DNA from: Dugong dugon
Taxonomy: Eukaryota; Chordata; Mammalia; Sirenia; Dugongidae
Direction of reading: 5' to 3'
Assembly (NCBI GenBank): GCA_030035585.1
Contig: CM057462.1
Coordinates: 112,959,234 to 113,023,233, forward strand
Length of the DNA: 64,000 nucleotides
The notes below the pieces were generated by a model that did no database searches, was not told where the DNA came from, and saw only the letters and a program-made list of their open reading frames with translations. The translations under genes were made by a program, and so were the position numbers. Positions 47,020-58,199 of the stretch are shown piece by piece; within the stretch, counting starts at the first letter, position 1; each line of letters opens with the position of its first letter.

Positions 47020-47093
47020 GCATACAGTTCTACTTGGACACACATGGGATCACCATGAGTCGGATTCTACTGGAAGGCAACTAACAACAAGAG
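47020..47093 (+). repeat. AfroSINE 3' end, sense
   Basis: 'acagttctacttggacacac', 'atgagtcggattctactgga' and 'ggcaactaacaaca' are the SINE body end and tail, opposite in orientation to the neighbour at 46800. Together they form an inverted pair with a 45-bp gap. Confidence 0.75.
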
Positions 47094-47250
47094 CAATCAG
47101 CTTTGCAGCTGCCAAAGACCTGCCACTCACTCTGATAAGTCAGGCCTTAAAGGCTCAATAAACACAAAATTTCATAAATCTAGAAACCCCAAACATCAAT
47201 GGTAGGAGACTATAGTTTTATCATACTGCCTTAGTATGCAATTGAGTTTA
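47094..47250. other. Short unique segment
   Basis: Nothing recognised. Confidence 0.4.
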
Positions 47251-47253
47251 GCT

Positions 47254-47473
47254 CAGTAGTTCTCAACTTGGGGAGTTTTGCCCCAGGAGGACAACAGGCA
47301 ATTCTAGAAATGTCTGCAGTTTTACAACTGTGATTAGGGGGGTGGTCTACTGACATCCAATAGGTAGAGGGACCGGATATGCTACTAAATATCCTACAAT
47401 GCACAGGACAGTCCCCAGAACAAAGAATTTGATGTCCCCTCAGTGTCAACACTGCTGCTGTTGAAGAATCCTG
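47254..47473 (+). mobile_element. MER5A-like hAT DNA transposon
   Basis: It starts 'cagtagttctcaacttgggg' and has 'attttacaactgtgattagg'-type, 'gctactaaatatcctacaat' and 'gcacaggacagtccccagaa' blocks, ending 'gttgaagaatcctg'. This is the MER5A order (a non-autonomous Charlie-group hAT). No 8-bp target duplication is visible. Confidence 0.8.
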
Positions 47474-47564
47474 GCCCACTGTACATGAGCCTCAATGAGT
47501 TGGCTTTCAAATGACGGAGACTGGTTTAGGAATTTCATATCATAGGGCTCATAATACCTTAATG

Positions 47565-47790
47565 CAGAGGTTATTAAGCTAAAGATTCATAGATTGGCTT
47601 AAGGCAGTTCATAAAAACCCATGAAATTATATGCAAATTTTGTTCATATGTGCATTTTTTAACATGGTCTAAAGTTAAAAACTTTTTTGGAAGGCCGTCC
47701 AAAAGGCCCACATCACTTTTCAATATTTCTCTCACAAACTTGTTAAAGTCTAAAATTCTTAATGAATCAATTCGTAACAAATAAGTTTCT
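47565..47790 (+). repeat. Possible hAT-type repeat
   Basis: 'gcagaggttattaagctaaa', 'catgaaattatatgcaaatt' and 'ttgttcatatgtgcattttt' resemble a widespread mammalian hAT-derived repeat, but divergence is high and I cannot name the family. Confidence 0.35.
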
Positions 47791-48129
47791 TAAAGAAGAG
47801 TGATATTTTGCTTTGGATAGATATTTAAGAACATGGTGTTTGAACTCAAATGGGTCTGGGTTTGAACCCAGACACATAAGAAAATAATTATTCAAATTTA
47901 ATAACTGCTATTGTGTGGATTATACATACTTAAATCACTTAGTTACAGCAGGCATTTAGAAAACTAGCTTTTTGTTGTTAAAAATAAGTTGCGTTTAAGA
48001 TGTTTCCTGTAGAAGATCCTGGGTGCATAAAACATAGCTATCTAGTAACAGTTTAGGGCATATTTATTCATCAAGTGAGATGTTAGAAGGAGAAGGAGGA
48101 GAAGAGGGGGAGATCTGTATAGAGATTTA

Positions 48130-48310
48130 GAAAGTGTTTTCAATGCCTTATTTCACCCTCACAAAATCTGGTACGTGGTGTGGGCATGCAGGTTAGAAAA
48201 CAGAGGCATGAACTGTGAAGTAATTTATCAAGTAGGCATGGACTCAGATCCAGATATTCAGAGTCTAGATCCTAAGTTATTTCCACTATGTCCTTTAGGA
48301 AAAATAGGGC
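48130..48310 (-). repeat. MIR SINE, antisense
   Basis: 'tatttcaccctcacaaaatc', 'gaaaacagaggcatgaactg' and 'ctcagatccagatattcaga' follow the reverse-complement MIR order. Confidence 0.65.
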
Positions 48311-48884
48311 CTTCAATATTCAGATACAAAGCAGAGAGATTTTGAAGAAAGGAGTAATAATCCAGAGGATGAACTGTTCCTTTAGGAGGGAACCCAGGCA
48401 ATCATAGGAGTTGGAAGCTGGGATAGAGCCTTTTAGAAAGGGAAATCCTAAAGAGAGCAGATATTTATTGAAAATGGGGAGATTTAAAGGTCAACTTTAA
48501 CCAGTTCCAAGTTCTTTAAAGCCAAGCCTGGTGGGTAAACTGTAAGAAGTCACCTCTACTCACTTTCCACTCTCTCTTAGCCCAAGGTTCTTCCTAATTG
48601 TCACTGTCATCTCCTTGCATTTCCTCTTACTTTCTCCTCTCTCAGGGCTACAAAAGTAAGAACTAAAGACTAAGCAGGGTCACAGTGCGTATGACAGGTG
48701 GTTAAAAAAAAGGAACTCAGAAAGGAACAACACCTATTGTCTCTTAATCCCAGTTTTGGATTGTCCAACCTAATTTTGTTATGTAAGTGAAGGTTTATTG
48801 AATTGACCAATGAAGTCACTTTTTTAAAAGAAATGCCTTGTCATAATGTAAAAAGTTGGGGGAAAATTACTGAAGTTTTCATTC
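48311..48884. other. Unique DNA
   Basis: No feature recognised. Confidence 0.45.
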
Positions 48885-49070
48885 ATTGATTAATTCATTC
48901 ATGTATTCAGCCCTTCTTTTATTCAACAAATACGTATTGAGTGCTTCCAACATGAGCCACGAACTCTGCCAACCACTAATACGCATGAAACAAAATTGAC
49001 GTCATCCCGTCTTACCCAGAATGGGGCCACTGAGTGGTGGAGATAGATGTTAAACATAATTCCTACTTAA
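48885..49070 (-). repeat. L2 LINE 3' end, antisense
   Basis: 'ttcattcatgtattcagccc', 'caacaaatacgtattgagtg' and 'ggagatagatgttaaaca' are the L2 3' end in reverse. Confidence 0.72.
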
Positions 49071-50845
49071 TTATTGCACACTTAATTAATTAATTTCAAT
49101 TGTAATAGGATTTATGGATTAAAAGTACAAGGGTCTATAAGAGCATACCAAAATGACGCAATGAACTCCATGCTATCTGTTTTGATAGACTTTCCCAAGA
49201 AATTTAGCAAAAGAAGTAAAAGAATGTTCCTGGCATAGAGAACTGAGTATCTTCAAAGAGAAAGTGAAGGGGAAAAAAAAAAAAGAGGATAAAGAAAGAT
49301 AACCTGTTACCAAGCTACTCTATACGGAAACATTTATGCTACCCCAGATGTTTTAAAGACTTCAAAGAGCATCTTAGCTTTCCCTCTGATAAAATGCAAA
49401 ACAAAAAATGAGCCCTTCAACTTTCCATTATCAATAATTTTTTCATTATATGAACCAAAGTCAGGGTTAAAAGGAAAACCACAAGTTTAAAAAAAAAAAA
49501 AAAAAAAGTTCAAGAAGGAAATAAAAACCTCAAATGCGAATGGAACATTCGAGCTCATTTAAAAATACGTTTCTGTTTCTACTAATGGGTCGTTTTCACC
49601 TGTTCCTGCATTCTCACCCGGCCTCGGCTGGGTTGCTGCGGCTCTTGAACAATCTAATGAGCTATTGTTGCACCTTGATCACCAACCAGGCTGCAGAGGT
49701 GACCAAAGGGTCAAATGAACAGAAGCTGGGCCATTATAGAAATGGGTAATCCTCAAATGGGAAAAATCCACTCCCAGATCATTTGGAGCCAAATGTAGAC
49801 CTGCCAGGCTCAGGGAATCACCAGCTGGGTTTTTATTTGAAATGTGTAATCATCAGATACACTTAAAACCAAACTCCACACAGAAACCTTGTGGTTAGCC
49901 ATATGTTTGGGACACCTTTGGTGTTTACTAATGCCCCAGGACTGTGAAGCAGAAGATCCACAAGAGAAAACCAGACAGCGCTCTGAACAGAGAACGCAAG
50001 GAGGTTGGAAGAAAGCCCCTTTTGTTTGTGTCTGTGTGATCAAAGCTGGAAGCTTTTCAACGGTGAGCTACTGTGCTGAACATAGGAAAACTAACCCCTT
50101 TAAAGTATGCCTGTTCAGGTTTCACAGTATATCTTTAGGAATCAGTCTATTCTTAAGAAATTTTGCACGTTGTTTCATATTTTACTTTTCCTAGCCAACT
50201 TGGTTGTTTGTTTGTTCTTTAAACATGTAAAGACCTTTATGTAATCCTGACAAAAACTGACATAATCTCTTTGGATTTGAGAGGATTGATTACAAGCATT
50301 TCCAAAAACAGAGATGTTTCCTTTTTTTCCTCCTTAAAAAGATTTCAAGGGATATAGGAGACTAAATATGTTTCTTGAATGCAAGAAAAGTCTGATGAAA
50401 GCCATTTTTCATTTTATTTCCATGCTGTGAATGCACATTCAGCCTATTCAAACTACCACAGCAGTCTGCTTCTCAAGTTAAACCACCAACCACCAGTCCG
50501 TAGGAGTGGAAAAAAAAAAAAAACTATTTTTATGCACTGTGACGTTTTTAACTTGTAAAACATTGCAAATGTAGGTGGTAGTTCTCACAGTCTGGTGTAT
50601 TTTTGGAGTTCTGTAATCCTCCTAGTCAGAGTTCAGGGGCTGCTTTTTTTCAACATTTTGGCATGTCGTGGCCTTTTCTCCATATTGTACATGTTTAAAA
50701 AATAGATCTTTTTTTCTCCCTGCTCTTCCAGTCCTCCTGTTGAAAGGCACTGGAATGGGAAGTAGAACACACACGTATTCTCACTCCATCCTGCCCTGTC
50801 CTCTCCCCTTCTTTCTTAGCCTCCGTTTTCCTTCTACCCTCCTCC
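49071..50845. other. Unique DNA, with a CpG-keeping stretch at 49530-49760
   Basis: No gene or repeat recognised. A-runs lie at 49271-49282 and 49487-49507. The 49530-49760 segment keeps several CpGs in a repeat-free setting (see findings). The 101-codon frame at 49889-50194 has no recognisable features. Confidence 0.45.
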
Positions 50846-50865
50846 CCCCTCTTGCTGTTGCCCTC

Positions 50866-50946
50866 CTCTCTTTCCTCCTTCTGCCCCTCCTCTCTTTCCT
50901 CCTTCTGCCCCTCCTCTTTCTTTCCTCCTTCTGCCCCTCCTCTCTT
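50866..50946 (+). repeat. 24-26 bp pyrimidine minisatellite, three copies
   Basis: 'ctttcctccttctgcccctc' begins at 50871, 50895 and 50921. The surrounding 50800-50960 is pyrimidine-rich. The repeat causes long spurious frames on both strands (50668-50958 plus, 50695-50955 minus). Confidence 0.92.
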
Positions 50947-50959
50947 TTCTTTCATTAGC

Positions 50960-51530
50960 TCTTACTTTCTCCCTCATGTATGTTCTCCCTCATACACTTT
51001 TCTAAAAGTATGCCTGATTTTCAAACCTGAAGTTATGTTTCAAACTAAAAATTTTGATGTTTTCCTCTTAGTCATGACGGTCAATGGGTAATTCAACCAT
51101 ATTTCATTTATATTACTTGTGAATTATGTTTTCAAAATGAGTAAGATGTGATTTGAACTTTGGAAATTTATGGTAATCTAAATGACGCTCGTATGACTGA
51201 TGGAAATGTGACTTTTTCTTTTTGTCTTGTAGAACTCAATAATACATGAATTCTTTATTTTCTCTGAGTTGAACCATAGTTTAAGGGAAATGGTCAAATC
51301 CACTACTTGGGCATTTTCTAGGTGTTAAAAGAACGACTAAAGATATAATCATAGAATCCTAACAGTTTTAACTGGGAGCATTGTTGTCCAGACTGTGCTA
51401 ATACAACAACCTCAAGAAATGAATACCTAGCATTTTCTTGAATGGCTTCAGTAACTTCCTAAAGTCACTTCTATTATTGCAAAAGTTCTTTCTTCTATTA
51501 AAATAAACCTCAGTAATCAACAATAACAAC
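50960..51530. other. Unique DNA
   Basis: No feature recognised. Confidence 0.45.
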
Positions 51531-51532
51531 AA

Positions 51533-51740
51533 AAAAGCCAAACCCACTGCTATTGAGTCGATTCTGACTCATGGCAACCCTTTAGGACAGAGTAAAAGTG
51601 CCCTATAGGGTTTCCAAGGCTGTAAATCTTTACAGAAGCACATTGCCACATCTTTCTCTCAAGGAGCAGCTGGTAGATTCAAACCACTGACTTTCGGTTA
51701 GTGGCCGAGCACTTTAACCACTGCACCACCCGGGCTCCTT
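51533..51740 (-). repeat. AfroSINE, antisense, long form
   Basis: Tail at the left ('attgagtcgattctgactca'), internal segment 'gtaaatctttacagaagcac', then 'cgagcactttaaccactgca' and head complement 'ccacccgggctcctt'. A CAGTAA near each edge may be a short target duplication. Confidence 0.88.
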
Positions 51741-51744
51741 CCAA

Positions 51745-52082
51745 CCCCAGTAACTACCATCTATTATCCCAGTTCTGCCTTCTACAGCAATACAGAGTAG
51801 GAAACACAAAGCCAGCATGGAGTCTATCTTTCCCCTGAATATACATCTTTACTTCCTAGCCTCAGATCTGGAGGTGTTTCTATTCAGTACTTCCTTACCT
51901 ATCATGATTTTCAGTCCCTCTGCTGTTGGGGTAGCCCTTTTATGAAAGTGTTGCAGTCTGTCAATATTCCACACACTGTCCTGTGACCATCAGAATAAGA
52001 CAGAGATGTGTGGTGGCTCCAGGCATGCTTATGATTTGGCTTCCCTCTAACATTATTATTTTTTTTTTTAAGTATTGGTCAG
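51745..52082. other. Unique DNA
   Basis: No feature recognised. Confidence 0.4.
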
Positions 52083-52084
52083 CA

Positions 52085-53720
52085 TTTGTTTGTTGTTGTT
52101 AGGTGCCATCAAGTTGGTTCTGACTCATAGCAACCCCATGTATGACAGAACGAAACACTGCCCAGTCCTGTGCCATCCTCATAATCGTTTTGATTTTTGA
52201 GTCCATTGATGCAGCCACTATGTCAGTCCACCCCATCGAGGATCTTCCTCTTTTTCACTGACCCTCTACCAAGCATGATGTCCTTCTCCAGGGGCTAGTT
52301 GCTCCTGCTAACATGTCCAAAGCACATGAGACAACGTCTCGCCATCTTGCTTTTAAGTAGCGTTCTGGCTGAACTTCTTCCAAGACAGATTTGTTCATTC
52401 CTCTGGCAGTTAATGGTATATTCAATATTCTTCACCAAAACCGTAATTCAAAGATATCAATTCTTCGGTCTTCCTTATTCACTGTCCAGCTTTCACATGC
52501 ATATGGGGAGATTCAAATTACCATGGCTTGGGTCAGGCATGCCTTAGTTCCATTATCTGTGCTTTTTAACACTTCCAAGAGGTCATTTGCAGCAGATTTG
52601 CCCTAAGCAATATGCTGTTTGATTTCTTGACTGCTCCTTTCACGGGCATTGACTGTGGATCCAAATAAATGAAATCCTTAATAACTTCAATCTTTTCTCT
52701 GTTTATCATGATGTTGCTTACTGGTCCAGTCATGAAGATTTTTGTTTTCTTTATGTTGAGGTGTAATCCATATTGAAGGTCGCAGTCTTTGCTCTTCATC
52801 AGTAAGTGCTTCAAGTCCTCTTCACTTTTAGCAAGCAAGTTTGTGTCATCTGCATATCGTAAGTTTTTAATGAATCTTCCTCCAATCCTGATGCTGCATT
52901 CTTCATATAGTCCAGCTTCTCAGATTATTTGCTCAGCATACAGATTGAATAAGTATGGTCAAAGAATAGAACCCTGACACACACCTTTCCTGATTTTAAA
53001 CAACACGATATTCCCTTATTCTGTTCAAACAGCTGTCTCTTGGTCTATGTACAGGTGTACAGGTTCCTCATGAGCATGATTAAGTGTTCTGGAATTCTAT
53101 TCTTTGTGATGTTATCCATAATTCGTTATGATCCACATAGTTGAATGCCTTTGCATAGTCAATAAAACACAGGTAAACATCTTTCTAGTATTCTCTACTT
53201 TCTGCCAAGATCCATCTGGCATCAGCAATGATATTCCTTGTTCTACATCCCCTTCTGAATCCATCTTGAATTTCTGGCAGTTCCCTGTCAATGTACTACT
53301 GCAACCATTTTTGAATGATCTTCAACAAAATTTTACTTGCATGTGATTTAATGATATTGTATGATAATATCTGCATTCTGTTGTATAACCATTCTTTGGA
53401 ATGGACACAAATATGGATGTCTTCCAGTCAGTTGGCCAGGTAGCTGTCATCCAAATTTCTTAGCATAGACGAGTGAGTGCTTCTAGTGTTTCATCCGTTT
53501 TTTTGAAACACCTCAACTGGTATTCCATCAGTTCCTGGAGCCCTGTTTTTCACCAATGCCTCCAGTGTAGCTTGGATGTCTTCCTTCAATACTATTGGTT
53601 CTTGATCATATGCTACCTCCTGAAATAGTTGAACATCGGCCAGCTCTTTTTGGTACAGTGACTCTGTGTATTCCTTCCACCTTCTTTTGATGCTTCCTGT
53701 GTCATTCAATATTTAGCCTA
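52085..53720 (-). mobile_element. RTE LINE, 1.6-kb antisense copy with RT domain
   Basis: The longest RTE copy. The 3' end lies left ('tttgttgttgttaggtgcca', i.e. a short CAA-type microsatellite tail on the coding strand). The RT active site reads Y-A-D-D on the reverse strand at 52858-52843. Downstream of it is 'AKSEEDLKHLLMKSKDCDLQ' with 'LHLNIKKTKI' (52838-52700), and upstream 'APGTDGIPVEVF' (53540-53500) and 'RRWKEYTESLY' (53680-53645). Several frameshifts and stops. The 5' half, including the endonuclease, is missing. Confidence 0.92.
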
Positions 53721-53721
53721 T

Positions 53722-54840
53722 TTTTTTTTTTTTTATTTAGGGACAGAAATAAACTTATTTAGCATTAATATAAATTAATAATTTAAAGTTCAGTTATTAT
53801 TTATAAATATTCATTTAATAATTACTATTAAATAAATTTAATACTTTTATTGTTATTTGGAAATAATGTATATCAGTTATCCCCTTTGCTCCCCTCAAAA
53901 TAACCTCCACTCACTAAAGAACAGTGTTGAATTTGCCAAAGATTTCTTGATTGGAATAAAAGAGTTTGATTTGAACATATCAGAGCATTTCTCTTCCTAA
54001 ATCCCAATAGACAAGTTTTCTCTTGGCCTTGATGACACCAGTTCTCTTCTCTTTTCCCACCTTACTCAGCTAGTTCTTCTCTTTTTCTCCAGCTCTGAGT
54101 CTCCATTCCCATCCCCTACTGCAAGTCTCTCTGACTTTGTTAGTCAGAGCATTTTAGTTCTGTCTTCCTTCAATCCCCAACACCCTATCCCCCTACCTAC
54201 TACTGTTTTTAAGAGTGCCAGAGACCATTAGGATGAAAATGACAACTTGGGGTGTGTATGCTCAGCAAACAATAGACCCTATAGTTAGCACAGGTCGCCA
54301 GTCTTAGAAAGCAATGGAAGGTTATAAATAACAACGTTTTTTCTGTCACACGTTCACATTCAAAATAAGAGATTTCTTACATGTTCTGGAACTGGATCAT
54401 TTTCCTTTTTGACAGTTATGTTAGCAGTTGCTGGTGTAAATCAGAGTTAACTGGAACCATATTTCTGACTATTTCCAAAGAATGTTTCTAATACTGCGCA
54501 TAGACAGGTTGTCTAGGAAGTTGCCAGTCTGGTGTACCTTGGTGTCAGCCATGGCAGCATAAAACAGTGAAGGTGATGCAGTCTGATCAGTGAAGAATTC
54601 AGAGATTGTGTGCTCTACTATTGGTCATGGTATTCCAATAGCTAAATGGTTGTTGGATCTGTATTATCAGCTTATAACTTGCTCGACATTTTAATGTTAA
54701 TTGCTGACACCATTATGCACCTCTGAAACTGACGTTTAAACTGAAATTTATCTCTAAACCTATTCTGTTCTCTCTTGATTTGGACCTAAATTCTAATCCA
54801 TAGGGGTTCCATTTAATTTCAGTTCAGGAATATCAAATAT
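53722..54840. other. Unique AT-rich DNA
   Basis: A T-run (53721-53733) at the RTE edge, then AT-rich sequence without recognisable genes. Confidence 0.45.
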
Positions 54841-54879
54841 ATTTGTTCTCTTTCTCAGCTTTGAGCCATCACAATTTTA

Positions 54880-55656
54880 ATAAGCAGATTTCAATGTCTT
54901 TCTATAACAGGCTGATTTTCATTTACTGTTCATCAGAACAAGACAAGGTATCATCTGCCACTACAGTTAAGACCCCTATCCAGTTTGACACCATGTATCA
55001 GTATAGATTCCTCTATTCAAAGGTACTGAAAAAGGATTATTTACAGGTATTAGCAGATGCAACAGATGCATTTTTTTATTTCCTAAATCTGAATCATTCA
55101 TGTCTTGAGGCATTCTCAGAGTTATAAGCATTGAATTAAAATTTTGTATTCAGTAGAGGTACTATTCTATAGCTCAAAATCCCCAAAAAGAGGGAAAAAT
55201 GGCAATATGCAAAGCAAAGCTTATATACCAAGTATAGTTCTCATTCTGTTTCGAAAACTTTCTGAACAAATGGAATATGAACATGAAAGTCTTGAAAATG
55301 ATACAGGTAACTTTGTATCAGGATTTCCACATATAGAGCATGAACTACAGATGATGGGGACAAACTAGAGACAGTTTCTTTGAAACCAAACTTACAACTC
55401 ACTATTCATCACTGTCAAAAAGCAGAAAGTTTTTCAAAAAGATTTCTTAACGTACTCAAATAAGAGATGGGATTATTTGAAGATGAAGAAGTCAGAAGAC
55501 TATTTGGAGTTACCTCATAAATATCCTCTCACATTCCCCAGCCTAGTACATACTCAGAAAGAGTTTATCAGTGGCATGAAAAATTGCACAGAAGTACACT
55601 TGGGACTCAGTGATAACACCACCAATGCACTTCGTTTATTGAAAAATCTCTTTTAA
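54880..55656 (+). pseudogene. Unidentified pseudogene candidate
   Basis: Two open frames, 54843-55127 and 55144-55368, with protein-like, non-repetitive sequence ('TPIQFDTMYQYRFLYSKVL', 'FRKLSEQMEYEHESLEND'). The frame of the second continues past two stops (TAG at 55366, TGA nearby) for about 80 open codons to a TAA at 55653-55655 ('KYPLTFPSLVHTQKEF' within it). AATAAA follows at 55658-55663. No introns are evident, so it may be a processed copy of the 3' part of a gene, though no poly(A) tail or flanking duplication is clear. I do not recognise the protein. Chance is possible, because the region is moderately AT-rich. Confidence 0.4.
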
Positions 55657-55664
55657 AATAAAAT

Positions 55665-56219
55665 TAAATGATAATTAATTTTTGAAAATTTTAAGCTTAA
55701 TTGAATTTCATTAGTTTTATGAAGTATTTGTTTCTCATAATAATTCAGTTTCTATTAATTTTATCTGTTATAATTGTTTTAAAGGAGAACATATCATTTT
55801 ACATCAGTTATTTTATATTTTAATGCTCATTTTTTTATTAAGTGTATCAAATATTTTTTAATATTTTAAAGTAAATATTGAAGACCTTTTTTTGGTACTG
55901 TATAAAATAAATGCCTAATTACCAGTATGACCATTTTTCTTAGTTCTTATAATCACTAGAATTTGGGGTGTTTTTTGTTTTGTTTTGGTTTTGATTTTTT
56001 TGCTAGCAGCTGCCTAGCCACTAAAATATGTTATGATTCAAATCACATATCAAATTATTCGATTTGATATAGATGCAGAAAAAAAAGTTAAATGCTTTGA
56101 AACATTGTTCAGATTTTCCTGATTTTGCAAGTTAGTAATCTTATCAGAAAAGTTTAGTGAAGATTCATCGGTTCTTAATGATCACTATACTATTTTCAAA
56201 AGTCTTATAAGTTGTCTCT
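55665..56219. other. AT-rich unique DNA
   Basis: No feature recognised. Confidence 0.45.
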
Positions 56220-56660
56220 ACCAACCAGTTTTACATGAGAAATGGTGCTCAATCTTACTGGAGACCAAAAAGAAAAAAAAAAATGTAATGCCATTTTTAA
56301 TGGATTGGATTGGTAAAGATTTAAAACATGGATAATATCTAGTGTTGGCCACCATGAATGGAAGCGTCACTATTTCTTTTGGTGCTATTTTGTGTTACCC
56401 ATCACAACTTTAAATGTGCATAATCTTTCACCTGGCAAGATCATTTCTGGGAATCTATTATAAAAATACTAAACATGTTTTCTAGGACATACATAAGCCA
56501 GTTCCTTGCAGCGTCATTGGGGACAATTTATTAAACCACGTTAATCCATGCTATGGAATGGCCTTTAACCATTCAGAGGAACCAGGAAGATAGATGTCCC
56601 TGAGCAGATTGCAGAGTAGTACACCCAATATGATACAATAGTCTTCTTGAAAGCAAGACT
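56220..56660 (+). mobile_element. Old L1 ORF2 3' end, sense
   Basis: 'gtgttggccaccatgaatgg', 'caagatcatttctgggaatc', 'ccttgcagcgtcattgggga' and 'catgctatggaatggccttt' follow the order of the end of L1 ORF2 in ancient L1s. Diverged, no open frame. Confidence 0.65.
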
Positions 56661-56867
56661 ACCTTGTGGTAGAACTATTCTTTTGTTTCTGTCTCTCAGA
56701 TATTTCTCCATATATCTTCTGGAGACTAGAGAATCTAAGAGATAGAGATAAGGTCCTCCATCTTAACTCTCAAGCACAGGGGAGTATGCCTTAGGATTTA
56801 GAAGGCCACAGAGTGGTTCTGCAGCTGCCTTTTAGTGATCAAGGACAGAGATTATACCGTCCTTTAC

Positions 56868-57007
56868 TTGATCAGGAATCCCTGGGTGGTGTAAACAGTT
56901 AACATCCTCAGCTGTTAACATAAAGTTTAGAGGTTCGAATCTGTCTAGATATGCCTTGGAAGAAGGCTTCTGATCTACTTCCAAAAATGAAGCCCTGAAA
57001 ACCCTAT
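56868..57007 (+). repeat. AfroSINE, sense, left part (split by L1)
   Basis: Head 'aggaatccctgggtggtgta', B-box region 'gaggttcgaatctg' and long-form segment 'gaaggcttctgatctacttc'. It ends at 'gaaaaccctat', duplicated at 57664-57674, where the SINE resumes. Confidence 0.88.
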
Positions 57008-57663
57008 CAAAACAACTATTGATCTCTACTTGTCTGTAACAAAAGAGAATGAAGGAAACCAAAGACTCAAAGAAGAAACTAGTCCACGGGACTAATAGCC
57101 CAGATGAACCACAGCCTCATCTAGCCTGAGATCAGAAAAACTAGATGGTGCCCAGCTATCAGTACCAACCATTCTGACCAGAGGCACAACAGAAGCTCCC
57201 AGATAGAATGTGAGAAAACGAAGGACAAAACTCAAATTCCTAAAAAAGGCCAGACTTACTGGACTGATGGAGATTAGAGGAAAGAGGAACCTCCGAGACT
57301 ATTGTCCCAGGATACCCTTTGAACGCAGAACTGAAGCCACTCCCAGAGGTCACCTTTCATCCAAATAATAGATTGGCTTATAAAATAAACAATATCACCC
57401 ATGAGTGCTGTGTTCCTTTAAATAATCAACTATATGAGGCCAAACGGTCAACATTAACCCTAAAGCAAAATAAGAAGGTAAGGAGGGGCAAGGAAACTAG
57501 AGGAATGGAAACAGAACAAACAGAATGGAAATAATGAGAATGCTGACACATTGTGAAAAATGTAACTAATGTCCCAGAACAATCTGTATAAAATTGTTCA
57601 ATGGGAACCTAATTTGCTGTGCAAACTTTCACCTAAAACACAATAAAATATTTAAAAAGAAAA
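57008..57663 (+). mobile_element. 5'-truncated L1 3'UTR inserted in a SINE
   Basis: 'agtccacgggactaatagcc', 'actagatggtgcccagctat' and 'tgctgtgcaaactttcacct' match the L1 3'UTRs at 31890-31960 and 38450-38490 and the third tail module at 32930. AATAAA is at 57643-57648. It has a single 3' module, unlike the young L1. GAAAACCCTAT flanks it (56997-57007, 57664-57674). The 71-codon frame at 57319 is chance. Confidence 0.9.
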
Positions 57664-57775
57664 GAAAACCCTATGGAGCATTGTTCTACTCTTAAATATT
57701 CTACTCTTAAACGCATTGGGTCATCATGAGTTGGAATCAACTCAACTCCACAGCAATTGGTACCGGTTTACATGT
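57664..57775 (+). repeat. AfroSINE, sense, right part
   Basis: Body 'ccctatggagcattgttcta', a small internal duplication of 'ttctactcttaaa', and tail 'catgagttggaatcaactca'. Completes the SINE begun at 56868. Confidence 0.88.
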
Positions 57776-57814
57776 TCTACATCCTGCCTCATTTGCCTTC
57801 TTCCAAGGTGAAAA

Positions 57815-58000
57815 CACGCTTGTTGTTGACTCATGGCAACTATATGTGTTACAGAGTGAAACTGCTTCATACAGTTTTCTTGCTGTAATCTTAACCAAAG
57901 CCGATTTCCAGAACCATCTTCCATGGTACTGCTGGGTGGACTTGAACCACCAATCTTTAGATTAGCAGTCAGACACAAACTGTGCCACCTAGGGACCTTG
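57815..58000 (-). repeat. AfroSINE, antisense
   Basis: 'ttgttgttgactcatggcaa' (tail), 'gaaactgcttcatacagttt' and 'tgggtggacttgaaccacca', then the head complement 'aactgtgccacctagggacc'. Confidence 0.82.
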
Positions 58001-58009
58001 AAAACACAA

Positions 58010-58195
58010 TGCTGTTGTTGTTAGTTGCCACTGAGTGGATTTTGACTCATGGAGACACCATGCGTGTCAGAGTAGAACTCTGTTCCATAGGATTTTCAAG
58101 TCTGTGACCTCTCAAAAGTAGATCACCAGGCCTTTCTTCCAAGGTGCCTCTGAGTGGGATCAAATCACCAACCATTTGCGCCACACAGGAATTCT
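58010..58195 (-). repeat. AfroSINE, antisense, second subtype
   Basis: The tail 'gttgttgttagttgccactg' keeps the RTE-like terminus especially well. It has the 'agatcaccaggcctttcttc' segment of the second subtype and the head complement 'accatttgcgccacacagga'. Confidence 0.88.
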
Positions 58196-58199
58196 AGAA

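Noticed and set aside
50668..50958. Pro/Leu/Ser-rich frame (plus) and Glu/Lys-rich frame (minus)
   Set aside because: Both are products of a pyrimidine-rich minisatellite.
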